A DNA stretch of 64,000 bases from Limnomonas spitsbergensis (lineage: Eukaryota; Chlorophyta; Chlorophyceae; Chlamydomonadales): contig JAYJMM010000009.1 of assembly GCA_037349105.1 (NCBI GenBank), forward strand, positions 2,266,001-2,330,000. Direction: 5' to 3'. A program made the translations under genes and the position numbers. Within the stretch, counting starts at the first letter, position 1; every line of letters begins with the position of its first letter. This document shows, piece after piece, positions 1-10,705 of the stretch. The notes beneath the pieces are model-generated. The model ran no database searches, had not been told where the DNA came from, and saw only the letters and a list, made by a program, of their open reading frames with translations.

Positions 1-194
1 GAGCGGGGGTGGGCAGGTCCTCCGGGCGCTGCCATTAACATGCACCAGCTGTACCAGGCTGAGCAGGGGTGGGATGCACTTGCTTTTGTGGAGGGGGAAA
101 TGGTCCAGTGGTATAACGCTGGTGGCATCCATACCCAGAGGGGGAAATGGTCCAGTGGTGGCATCCATACCCAGAGGTTGAGGGTCCGAACCAG

Positions 195-394
195 CCACAC
201 AATCTTCTCTCTCCCCCCGTCAAGAGCGCCGGGGTTCCATGTTCCTGCCCCCTCACATAGGAGGATGGCATGGCTGTACCATGGCCCAGGCTGTGCATGG
301 TAGCTGGAATTGGGCCTAGTCATTCCCTACCAGCCCCACGTGGCCGCGAGGGTTCAGCAGGGCCCAGCGGGCAGCGGGTATGCACCATTCTAAA
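195..394 (+). repeat. Dispersed repeat R2, copy 1
   Basis: About 200 bases that recur, in the same orientation, near 9360–9590 (interrupted), 48900–49105 and 50578–50700. The shared part runs from a pyrimidine-rich stretch through CCCCTCACATAGGAGGATGG to a block ending GCACCATTCTAAAC. It has no convincing reading frame and no recognised function. It is probably a fragment of a mobile element, because it is always found near LINE pieces. Confidence 0.7.
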
Positions 395-889
395 CTTGCT
401 TTTGTGGACTGTGCTGTGGGCATTGTTGAGGGTTAGTCTCTAAGGATTCTGAGGCGCCGGTGTCGTTTGCCTTTCCGGCCTTCCCTTTTGGCCTTTTTTT
501 GTTGTTGTTGTTGTTTGCCCCCTTTTTTGGTTTCTTCTCTTCTCTCTTCTGATCAGTGGGGCGCCCTCGCGGCTAAGCAGGGGTGGGATACGCTTGCTCT
601 TGTGGACTTTCTTTTTTAGAGGCTTTGTTGAGGGCTAGTCTCTAGTGAATTTTTGTGAAGTTTTTACAGTCCAACAGAGCATCACACTTGATGCATGGGA
701 CGTGCCTGTAAACCAGTACAGGCACTTGATACACTAGGACAGAAAGCGAAAACCAGTGACCCCCCTGGGCAAGCAACTAGCACACAACCACGACAGTGGC
801 GTGGGAATGAACCCCATAGTGCAGAAGATAAGCCCCAGCCATAAAACATGACGTGGGTGCAAAAGAGTTCGATTGAGCACCGCCTTGAG
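395..889. other. Non-coding stretch with a partial R1 repeat
   Basis: No gene is visible. T-rich and C-rich tracts lead into a partial copy of the R1 repeat (GGGGCGCCCTCGCGGCTAAG, about 555–580). This is probably old transposon sequence. Confidence 0.4.
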
Positions 890-1049
890 AATTAGGGGGG
901 AGACAGGAAATTTGGCAAAGTTTTGAGATGATTCTCTCTTTTCGTCATACACTGAAAGATAAAAGAACCAAATTTCTTCCAGAACACATATGCAGAATCC
1001 GCTGCATTTAGTTTGCCCCACATTCCATTTGCGAACCGTTTCATGGCCT

Positions 1050-1240
1050 CATCCTCGTCCTCTAGGAAATTATGGAAAGTAAGGTTAAATTGAAAACGAA
1101 GGTCTGTGTAGAACGGGCAGTAAATCATGTAAAGCTCATCCTCCCGACTTTTAAGATTGCAGCATCTACAAATCCTCTCGCTACAAGGCACACAAAGTTT
1201 CTCAAAGCGCCCAGTCTCAACATTGTGGAACTCAGGTGTC
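1050..1240 (-). pseudogene. LINE reverse transcriptase C-terminal zinc-binding fragment
   Basis: The minus-strand frame encodes a Cys/His-rich segment: CVPCSERICRCCN, then REDE, then YCPFYTDLR. This matches the usual zinc-binding tail of algal and animal non-LTR reverse transcriptases (CxxC, an acidic ED, then CPxYxxLR). No polymerase domain precedes it, so it is a truncated relic. The open frame continues upstream through the purine-rich strand of an R1 copy that lies in the opposite orientation, so that part of the frame is probably fortuitous. It appears to be a different LINE family from the one at 58.7–62.2 kb. Confidence 0.6.
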
Positions 1241-1249
1241 GGACTTGGT

Positions 1250-1389
1250 CTTCTTTGCCTTCCCGGCCTCTCCTTTTGTTCCTTTCCCCCCCTCTTCCTT
1301 CTAGTTTCTTTTTTTCTCCCTTCTGAACAGTTGGGCGCCAACGCGGCCGAGCTTTGAGCGGGCCCAGAGGTGTAACGTTATTGACACAG
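1250..1389 (+). repeat. R1 repeat (LINE 3' end), plus orientation
   Basis: A pyrimidine-rich tract runs into the R1 core (GGGCGCC, CGGCCGAGC, CCCAGAGGTGTAACGT, ATTGACA). In other copies this core sits just after LINE coding sequence, and in one insertion it ends exactly at a target-site duplication. I therefore read it as the 3' terminus of a non-LTR element. Confidence 0.7.
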
Positions 1390-2740
1390 ACAGGGTGCCA
1401 CCAAACCATCCTTACATTCCCTACCATGTCCCATGTCCGGTGTTTCCTTCATTCTGGGTGTTGTGGCCGCCTGTCTAATTTGATATTCCACACGAGATCC
1501 CACATGTACAAATCTATCATATTCCATGATTTCCCAATGAATACGTGGACTTCATCATCATGTACATCCTGATTTGGCGCTTGTGGTAGCTTGGCTGCCG
1601 GTATGCCTGCTTGGAACAATTGGAATGGATCAGATTTCCAACATTTCCACACAGCCCATTGGATGCCAAGGAGTTAGACGGGACGGGATCCTGCAGATCA
1701 CTTCAGGTATTGACAAAATCAAAAGACTAGAACTTCCAGGTCAAAATCTTACCCGTAGGCCAGGCAATTTGCCAGTCCCTCAGAATTCCCCATGGATTTT
1801 ATACCTACGGTACAGCCGTTGGGGAAATTCAGGACCGGTTATGTCAATGACAATACACCTCTGGGCCATGCTGCAAAGGCTCGGCCGCATGGGCGCCCCA
1901 CTGTCTAGTCGGGAGGAAAATATAATTTAGGCTCGAGGAGAAAGGACAGGTTGTCTGACTGGTCATATACGGTGCCCATACTCGTACATATGCACAGAGC
2001 ACAAGGTGGCACTAAAAGTGCAGCTGCGCAAACGTATTACGGCATGTTGGTACTGATTCGTAAAACGAAAAGAACGACAGCAGACTGTCTTATTTTAGCA
2101 GGTACGTTCTGACAGGGTGAACCGGTTCAAAAATGGGAATACCGGTAAGGGGAATCTACAGCATCAAATTGCATGCTCACTGCTCTGTCAGCCATCTTAT
2201 TAGACAGGTCAGCTCCGATGCCAGTCAAATAGCCAGTGCCAAAAGAGTAGCGGGCACTCTGAGCAGCACAGTAGTGGGCCGGGATCAGCAGCAATACCAA
2301 CAACGATCCTGCCCTGTTGGGCTGCGATAACGACCTCAAACTCTGCTGTTTCACGCAGGAGATGCTCGGCATCAAGAGCAAGCAAAGGGCCTGCAAGATA
2401 TGCAAGGTAAAGATCTTGCTTGTGTTTCTAAATTTAGCACATCGTTTAAAGGCATAATTAAAGGGAGTTGCTCACATATAACAAAAGATAGGGTGACATT
2501 AGGTTAACAAGGAGTTTCTGCGGTGATTCAGCTACAACTCAGCTACATCATGGCCTATGGGCAGGGCGGCCTGGTAATCACAAAGAAATCATGCTGAGAA
2601 CAAATCCTATACAAATGAGATGTGACGACATATGTCGAGCCGTCGAGGTACCCCAACATATGACAGGAAATCTTGAAATATGTTGAGGTTAGACAACGTG
2701 ATCGACCGAGATTTGCCCAGCAATAGTAAATAAGAGGTCT
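1390..2740. other. Intergenic transposon debris with R1 copy (1840–1925, minus)
   Basis: No gene is supported. A minus-orientation R1 core is present at about 1840–1925 (ACACCTCTGGGCC, GGCTCGGCCG, GGGCGCC). A short minus-strand frame near 1449–1652 may be more LINE tail, but I could not confirm a motif. The remainder (1930–2740) is AT-richer and unrecognised. Confidence 0.4.
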
Positions 2741-3950
2741 ATGATATAACACCTCTGGGCCATGCTAAAAAAGGCTCGGCCGCGTGGGCGCCCGTCTGTC
2801 TGGTCTGGAGGAAAATAAACTGATGGGAAGAGGAGAAAGGAATGCAGCAGACGGAAAAAGGAGAAGGAAACGGCCACCCCAAAAAGAAAGTCTGCAGATT
2901 CCCCAGACTGTCCAGATCCTAGCCCTCAACTAAGCAAATGCAAAGAGACGATATAAAGCGGTAGGGGAACAAAAGGCCGCCTCTCAAAGGGAAGGTAATC
3001 CGAATCTCCAGCCCTTTAAGACCCTAGCCTATAACAAAGTGTACGAGTCAAAGACGGAAAGAAAACAGTCACGGGAGACAAAAGGCTGGAGAAAAGGAGA
3101 AAGGATGCCCCGGACTCTGAAACATCTATGATATCTACCACATCCTTTATAAAAGCCAGGGCATCCCACCCTAGCCTGGCCTGGTACAAAGCGTGGAAGT
3201 CTCAAGCACCGTCTGGGGGACCTGCCCATCCACGCTGTCTAACTTGATCTTACACGATGGGGCATTGGAAGCAAGCATGTAGCGCGTCCTCCACATTCTC
3301 GCCGTCTCCCCTCACCCAGCATCGCAGGCAGCAGTGTGAGTCACGCTACTGACCGCTGCGCCTCCCTCTAGTGTCGGCCGCGCTGATTGCGCCGAGCCGC
3401 AGCCTCAAGTTCGTGCGCACACAAGCACACTCCCTCTTGCTGGTGCGGCTCCTGGACTGCGCCCGCCGTAGGCTGAAACAAGGCGCGGTAGGCGGCCACA
3501 GACCCATGTTCGATGGCTGGCTCTCTGGGATCCACTAGGCCTGTCGCCTCCACATGCGCCCACTGGTAGGCTGCGTCCACTAGTGCCAGCACCTCTGTGA
3601 CGGTTAGAGGCTGTAGAGCAGTTGCTGTCTGATAAATTCTGGGGGCGTCTGCTCCCTGCTCCAAGTCCTCCAAGGCACCAAGCAAGTCCCCACACCACTT
3701 GTGCCCTCCGATACTCTGTCTGACTGCAGCTGCATGCCGGCCGCCATGGCAGCCGACATGGGTGGGCTGTCTTGCTGTGCTGCTGGTGCTACCGCTGTCT
3801 TGTAGAAGCAGAGAACGTGCTGCCACCAACCTCGCTGCAGCTCCCTCATGACCCCCAGCTGGCGGCGGACGCAGGTAGCCCCGCAGCCTGGTTCAGGGGC
3901 TCAAGCAAGCTTGACTGCATCCTGTGTCCTGCTGTAAATAAGGGATATGA
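2741..3950 (-). mobile_element. 5'-truncated LINE: post-polymerase region to 3' end
   Basis: In the minus direction the fragment begins with a frame resembling the region after the polymerase domain. It then has a zinc-binding-like segment around 3270–3340 (GDGENVEDALHACFQCP-type, frameshifted), a pyrimidine-rich stretch, and the R1 core at 2741–2815. The start (near 3830–3870) matches the decayed 3' part of the LINE at 58.7–59.4 kb (ACTGGCGGCGGAC-type block). Several frameshifts make it non-functional. Confidence 0.6.
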
Positions 3951-5625
3951 TACCCAGATGGGGGAAGCACTATCATGCTACACCCCTTGGCAGCAAGCCA
4001 CGGCCTCTTAAAAAATGACTCATTAGGGCCTTTCCCATGACGACCTGAAACAAATTGGAGCATATGCTCCAGGGGATATGCTCTACCAACAGCATAAGTA
4101 ACACCCCCCCCAAGCAGGCTAGCATTTCATGATGCAAGTATGAACGGTAGGTGTAGCCATGTCGCTTCATTGGCATGCAAGCATGTAAGATCTCACTTGC
4201 CATAGGTGATTGATGATACGGTCACTTTTCAGTAGGGCATTCATGCATGTCACGATGCTGTTGCGTGGCATTCGCACCTGCCTGAGTGCCAGGAAACCCG
4301 GAATCCCTCATTGACCGGCGAGTTGGTAGCGTTGCACCCCCTGGTTGCATCAAGCCATCATCCGCTCGGTCACATAAATTATAAAGAAAACATGGTCAGA
4401 AAAACTTCCACCAACTACCGGTATGCAGAGGAATTTTATTCAAAGTAAACAATTTCACAGAGAGAAACTGCGTATAGCTAGATAGCTTCCTGGGAGAATA
4501 GTAGGTGTCCATAGAATCATTACCAACAAATCTGATGCCTATCGATCGCCTAGGTTGCAACTGTAGCAAGGTCGGTATATAGCAGCCCTAGGACCCACCT
4601 TCTTCAAGGAAGGAGGCAGCTACACTTGATCTGCCACCAGCATGACAAATATGTTGGAGGCTTGGATGGAGCGCATGACCAGGCAGCTTCGTGTACCTGG
4701 CACTCTGGCAGGTGCATAGCAGTTGGGCTTTGACCGTTAGAAAATAAGAATAGGAAGATTGTGGGGGGCAGATACAGCTGCTATGCAGAGAGTATGGCAT
4801 TGGGAGTTGGGACACGGAATCAAAGATTTATCCGGCTTTGGTGTACCCCATTTCCCATGTAACCTGGGCTTCCATGCAACATCTTATGTTCTGTTACTGG
4901 TGCCTGTGATTTGACGGTAGTTGATCTTGACTGCCAGCGGAAATGCGGAGAGCTTCCATCTTTTGCTTGTACGGTACTTACAAAGAGGAGTGAGGTCGGC
5001 CGCCCAGCCCTGAAAGACCGTAGGCGTTTAACCAAAATCAAGAGTTCGTTGATACAAATTGTTTGGGTGCTTCCACAGACCCTCAGTGAAATACATGAAA
5101 AGTGTGAACTCTGCACCAAGTGTTGACATTTCAAATGTTGACATGCTGGTGGGTTGGTGTGACATTGGTTGGAAACAGTTCTTAGCCGGATGGCTTGTTG
5201 GGTCGGGGCTGCTCATCAAACTTGGTGTCTCCCAACCGTCCGTTATTTCCGTCCTAACCAAACTCACCTGGCATGCATGCCGATAATCCGATATGCCATG
5301 CAATCCCCATGCATCGTCATACCAGCATTCCGCGACTCCGTCCCGGCCGTCCCGACCTCGAATCTCCCCCCGATATTTTCGGCATGCTGCTCTAGACGAA
5401 CTGCCGTGAACGCCACTTGAAGACCCGCCCTAAGCACCTTTCTTATTTTCCGCGGTGTGCGGTACGACCAGTGCCGTATTCCTCAAGCCACACTACCGGT
5501 ACGGCGTTTTCTTTCTTTGCCTTAGCGGTCGGTTCCCTTGATCGTTTTCGTCCTACCTGTTGAGGAGGAGCACTCAATAACGGCATTCCCGTTAGTTAAT
5601 TATTCATATCCGTTCCCCTGTCGTT
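3951..5625. other. Upstream region of the CstF64 gene
   Basis: No gene or RNA is recognised. Short frames occur on both strands without family motifs or splice support. The 3' part must hold the CstF64 promoter and 5' leader, but I see no clear TATA box or named element. Confidence 0.4.
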
Positions 5626-8600
5626 ATGGCCGGCAAACAGTCTTCACACACAGTATTCAGTGAGTCATTCCATAGTGGTTATCGTGAATGCTTTCTGTAT
5701 GCTGACGAATGTCGCATGTCCTCTAGTTGGGAACATTCCGTATGACGTATCCGAGCCGGACTTGATATCGATATTTCAGGGAGTGGGTCCGATCAAGTCG
5801 ATGAGGTACGAAACAGGAGTCCACAGCCATCTTATGCGCATGCACATTGAGCAGACCGTTGTGGAGTTCGTGCCCTGGACTATGCGAGGAAGATCTGATA
5901 AGTGCTCTGGAACGGCGACATGCTTGCAGGATGGTTATGGACAAAGACACAGGGAAACCCAAGGGCTATGCCTTCTGCGAATACTTCGATCGTTCCGCAG
6001 CAGAGTGCTCCGTCCGTAATTTGAATCAGCACGAGGTGTCCGGGCGAACCTTGAAAGTGGACTTTGCAGAAGACCACCACCCAGGGCGGGAAAGAGGCGG
6101 GGACAGGGAGCCCCCCAGAGACCGTGGAGGGAGAATGGAGAGGGGTGCGTCACTTGTTGATTCCAAGCACGGCAGTTTACCGAGCAATCGAGCCTCCCAT
6201 GCAACCAACCTCCATGTGCTGCCACTGAACATCTCGCCCCTATGCACTGACACCCAAAATAATTTTGCATGCAGATGGTCCCAAAGGACCTTACGGACCG
6301 CCTGCTGGTCTGAGGGTGAGTGTTCTCTACTCTTTTGATGAAATATTGAAATCCCTGCCTGCCTTTCATTCGTGTTTGCCTTCATTGCCTGCCTGCCTGC
6401 CCTCCTAGCCTGCCCAACTTGAATGCCTTGAGATTGACACCTACCGCTCAGTCTCGCACGCTCTTGTACCTGCTGAAACGTAGCCTGTGGAAGCTGGATC
6501 GGCAGCTTCAGCTTCCCAGGAAATGGCGCGTATCATGAACAGCCCGCAAATGGTCGGAGGTGCCTCACAGGTGACATGATGCAGACCATGTGTATGCATT
6601 TATCTGTTCATTTGATTTGTTCGCCTCCTTAAAAGTTGGGCCTGGAGACAACGTCTGGGCCAGCCACCCCCAGTAGTGACGATTTCCTCACCCCCTCCAC
6701 CCCTCCACCCCTCCACCCCTCCACCCCTCCACCCCTCCACCCCTCCACCCCTCCACCCCTCCACCCCTCCACCCCTCCACCCCTCCACCCCTCCACCCCT
6801 CCACCCCTCCACCCCTCCACCCCTCCACCCCTCCACCCCTCCACCCCTCCACCCCTCCATCCCTCCACCCCTCCACCCCTCCACCCCTCCACCCCTCCAT
6901 CCCTCCACCCCTCCACCCCTCCATCCCTCCATCCCTCCACCCCTCCATCCCTCCATCCCTCCACCCCTCCATCCCTCCACCCCTCCACCCCTCCATCCCT
7001 CCATCCCTCCACCCCTCCACCCCTCCACCCCTCCACCCCTCCACCCCTCCACCCCTCCACCCCTCCACCCTCCCACCCTTCCACCCCTCCACCCCTCCAC
7101 CCTTCCACCCCTCCACCCCTCCACCCCTCCACCCCTCCACCCCTCCACCCCTCCACCCCTCCACCCCTCCATCCCTCCACCCCTCCATCCCTCCACCCCT
7201 CCACCCCTCCACCCCTCCACCCCTCCACCCCTCCACCCCTCCACCCCTCCACCCCTCCACCCCTCTACCCCTCCACCCCTCCACCCCTCCACCCCTCCAC
7301 CCCTCTACCCCTCTACCCCTCCACCCCTCCACCCCTCCACCCCTCCATCCCTCCACCCCTCCACCCCTCTACCCCTCCACCCCTCCACCCCTCCACCCCT
7401 CCACCCCTCTACCCCTCCACCCCTCCACCCCTCCACCCCTCCACCCCCCAAAGACAGAAAGAAAACAACGCTCCCTAATGGGCGTGCGGGTTCAGGGAAC
7501 AGCGCAGCTTGGGGCCAAAGCCACATCCGCACTGTAATCATACTCCCCCCCCATACTCTCCTACTGGTATAATTCAGCCCATGTCAGAATGTGGCCATGA
7601 TGATACGGGTACCGGTATTTGAGTTGTATTGTAAATATTATACATATCTGCCTCAAGCTAGGATAAACCAGGGGGATTGACGAAACAGAAGGGGATGAGT
7701 GTCTGATGAGTGTCCTTAAGGGGTGTGGATTGTGGAATACCTTGTACCAGTACCACCTGCTTATTTCGAATTGCTCACAACCCCATTCACCGCTCGTAGG
7801 AAACTCTTGACAATGTCCTGGGCGGCATGAGCCCGATCCAGCTGTTTGAGGTTGTGGCTCAGATGAAGGCGCTGGTGCAGCAGAACCCGGCAGCTGCGCG
7901 ACAGATGCTGGTCTCGCAGCCACACCTTACACGGGCTCTATTCCAGGCGCAGATCCTGTTGGGCATGGTCAAGCCCATGCAGCAACAGCAGCAGCAACAA
8001 CAGGGCCCTCCTCAGGGCCAGGCAGAGGCGCAGCAGGCACCAGCAGGTGAGGCAATGGAGTATCTGTGCCCTCCCGATCCGGGGCTAAAAAGCTACTGTG
8101 TTACTCAGCTGTTGGACACCCCCTAACATGACGCAGTGCATCCTTATCAGGGGAGGGTGGAGGGGCTGGCATGGCTTGGTTGCCCAGGGGGGCTGATGTA
8201 AGCCGCCCTCTGCTTATACATGTATGCCCTGGCTGGTCGCATGAGCCCCTTTCTCGTCCTGGAAACCAGCCCATGCGTCCTCAGTTGGCGCCGCCACGAG
8301 CACGGCCGTTCCGCTGAAGTACGCCTCCTCCTCCACCTCCTGTGCGCACCATGTCTGTTGGCGAAGTGGCCAAAAACCTCTTTCACGCCCTTCTGTGTTA
8401 CTCAGGTAGCCTGCAATCGCAATACTCCCAGCCACAGCAGCAGCAGCAGCAGCAGCAGCCTGCTATCCCGGCCCCGGGTCTGGCAGGACAGGCAGTGGTC
8501 ATCTTGGGACCTGGTAAGCTCAGAAGCTTATCAGGCGATAGACTGTGACCTGGCTGGCCCCTGCCACGTATTCAGGAATGCAGTCAGATGTTTCGTTTAG

Positions 8601-8992
8601 CCCCACGAACCCTCCTTGCTCCTCACATTGCAGGCAACCCTCCCAGGATCCTGGACCCAGGCGTAGGGCGTCAGCAGCATCAGAACCCCCCATCGTTTCC
8701 TCCGCAGCAGCATCAGCAACCCTCATCATTCCCCCCACAGCAGCATCAGCACCTGCCCGTGCATCAGCAGCCCCAGATCCAGCAGCCGTTCCCACCACAG
8801 CAACAAATGCAGCCGCCCCCGGTGCTGCAGCCGCCACCAGCAGCGCCAGGCGCCCTGGTGGAAGGGCAACAGGCGCATCTGTTGAAGCAGCTGCTTCTAC
8901 TCAGCCCTGCTCAGCTGGAGGCCCTACCTGCGGTGGAGCGGGCCCAGGCGGAGGCCATCATTCGGATGATGAAGAAAGCGCAGCAGGGCTAG
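5626..8992 (+). CDS. CSTF2: Cleavage stimulation factor subunit 2 (CstF64), 8 exons
   Basis: Nuclear RNA-binding subunit of the cleavage stimulation factor, which recognises the U/GU-rich element downstream of poly(A) sites. Exons: 5626–5659, 5727–5805, 5930–6144, 6275–6315, 6484–6570, 7800–8046, 8406–8513, 8634–8992; all GT–AG, phases agree, 1,170 bases, 389 residues. An N-terminal RRM has RNP2 (VFIGNI, residues 10–15, split by intron 1) and RNP1 (KGYAFCEY, 49–56). The CstF hinge follows at about 153–209 ([35 protein letters not shown]). A Gln/Pro-rich linker carries CAG-type repeats. The family C-terminal helical domain is the last ~45 residues ([19 protein letters not shown]). It is shorter than animal CstF64, as in plants. 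The start is the first ATG giving an intact RNP2. Intron 5 holds the CCACCCCT minisatellite. Confidence 0.92.
6694..7447 (+). repeat. 8-bp minisatellite (CCACCCCT)n in CstF64 intron 5
   Basis: About 94 copies of CCACCCCT with scattered C-to-T variants (CCATCCCT, CTACCCCT). It lies wholly inside the 1,229-bp intron between exons 5 and 6. Because 8 is not a multiple of 3, every frame gives an open 8-residue repeat; these are not proteins. Confidence 0.95.
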
Positions 8993-9340
8993 CACCCCAT
9001 CCATATGACAAGCGGTTGATTCTACTAGTCATCTATCAACCATGGTGTTACGGCGGGTGGCAGTTAGCATGCATGGTTATGTTCGTTGTGCTTACTGGTC
9101 GTTGTGCTTACCGGTCAGCGATAGTTCTGCGACATCACGACACAGGGTATGGCTGGAGAAATACTATTTTGACAGCACTGTTTATGGTTTATGTGTACCG
9201 TAGCACACTAGTACCAATATCATGCATGGAGGGAGAGGCATGGACATGACTGTTTGAGGTTCTTTGAGTACGAAGTTGGACTGGTGCACTTCATGCTGAT
9301 GGGGAAAATGGTCCAGTGGTATCACGTTGTTGGCATCTGT
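8993..9340. other. Downstream flank of CstF64
   Basis: No gene is seen. A canonical algal TGTAA polyadenylation signal is not evident in the first few hundred bases, so the transcript end is undetermined. Confidence 0.4.
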
Positions 9341-9359
9341 ACCCAATTGCGGAGGGATC

Positions 9360-9590
9360 GAACGCGCCAAACGATCCTATCTCTCCCCTGTCTATATCGC
9401 GGGGTTACATGTTTCTGCCCCCCTCACATCGCGGCTGAGCTTTGAGCGGGCCCAGAGGTGTAACGTAATTGACATAGGAGGGTGACATGGCTGCATCATG
9501 GTCCTGGCTGTGCATGGTAGCTGCACCAGCCCCTCGTGGCCGAGCGCTCAGCAGGGCCCAGCGGATACGCACCGTTCTAACCCCGCTCAC
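9360..9590 (+). repeat. R2 repeat interrupted by a 48-bp R1 3' end
   Basis: R2 sequence runs to CCCCTCACAT, breaks into an R1 core (9428–9475, ending GTAACGTAATTGACAT), then resumes R2 with AGGAGGGTGACATGG. The uninterrupted R2 copy at 195–394 shows these two halves are normally joined, so a very short LINE 3' end appears to have inserted here. Confidence 0.6.
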
Positions 9591-10705
9591 ACCAAAAAAC
9601 ATGTGTGGGAAGCCACTACAGGGCCGATTAAAAATTGGTGACGACAGCTGGTGGCACAAGCAACAGGGTTCACTGCCACCGTCCCCCCGCTAAAACGACA
9701 CAGACATGCAGACATGCATGCCTTACACGCATGGGCTTTAAGACCTGAGGAACAGGGAATTAGCAGGGACCCGGACAGTAGCAAACTGCACAGGATGTGC
9801 ATTTCGCTTTCCCAGGAACGGATGGCAGCAACAACCTCGATGAAGAAGATAGGACCTCGTCATAAAGCATGCGATCTCGATAGCCTGGCCCCATCAACGA
9901 TTGTACGGGTGGCCACCACCACAGTCTTCTGACAGGTCACGTGGGGGCTTGGACGCGGGTCGGCTCGAAGTGTCGCGCAAACGTCCAAGTACTCGACGCC
10001 ATCGCTCGTGACGCACTTGAAATAACAACGGCTATGGTCACATGTGTACGCCGTTTATTTCAGCAACTCTATCAGAAACGGTGAAGGAGAAACGGATAAT
10101 AAGGATCGACGCGCAACGGCCTGCCGGGAAGAGAGGGGCAGGAAAACAAAGAAATCTAAATTGAAGTGAGGGGTTCCTGCCTCAATTCATACTGCTTAGA
10201 AAACGCAGCCGCGGAAAGCAGAAACCTATCGACCCCGGCCCAAAACAGATCAAAGCCCACCCCGATTTTGAATTGGGTTCGTTGGCTATCTTAAAATGGA
10301 AACCAGGACGAGGAGCTGCTGTGCCCTGTGATGACCGGATGTGGTGATGACAAAGTCGAAGGGTGCTGATCCTTCGTTCGATACGTCCCGCTGGTCCCGC
10401 ACCTGTAATGCTGCCCAGCTCCACTGCTGCGCTTCTCTCCTGAAAAAGCAACAGCAGGGACGTACTGAATGCGAGCCTGGCATCAGGCGCCGCTGTGAGC
10501 GGCGCTTCAGCGCCAGCGTCGGCCTGTCCAACGCCCTTTTCTTGGACGGGTGGCCAGAATCCTTGTCGGTCACCGCGGGCGTGCTCCTGATGCACAGACA
10601 CAATCAACAGACGAACGTTATCGATACAGTCACAATCCTACAGCACCGACAAGAGTAGAAGCAAAGCGTCTGCTTTGGACCGTAGAAACACCAGAGGAGA
10701 GAGAT
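9591..10705. other. Upstream region of the kinase gene
   Basis: No coding family is recognised. The frame of kinase exon 1 is open upstream to about 10550, but its only ATG is at 10706, which is why I chose that start. The promoter and leader are probably here; no clear core promoter motif is seen. Confidence 0.4.

Noticed and set aside
35..298. Short minus-strand frame starting MHSLGHG, also seen at 48815–49006
   Set aside because: The similarity is explained by shared R2 DNA; there is no third-position bias or family match and the frames diverge downstream.
6636..7572. Long Pro/Ser/Thr/His-repeat open frames on both strands
   Set aside because: They are the 8-bp minisatellite in CstF64 intron 5; all frames are open because the unit lacks stops in every phase.
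8220..9249. Plus-strand Ser/Ala-rich frames overlapping the end of CstF64
   Set aside because: Out-of-frame shadows of CstF64 exons 7–8; the CstF hinge and C-terminal domain fix the correct frame.
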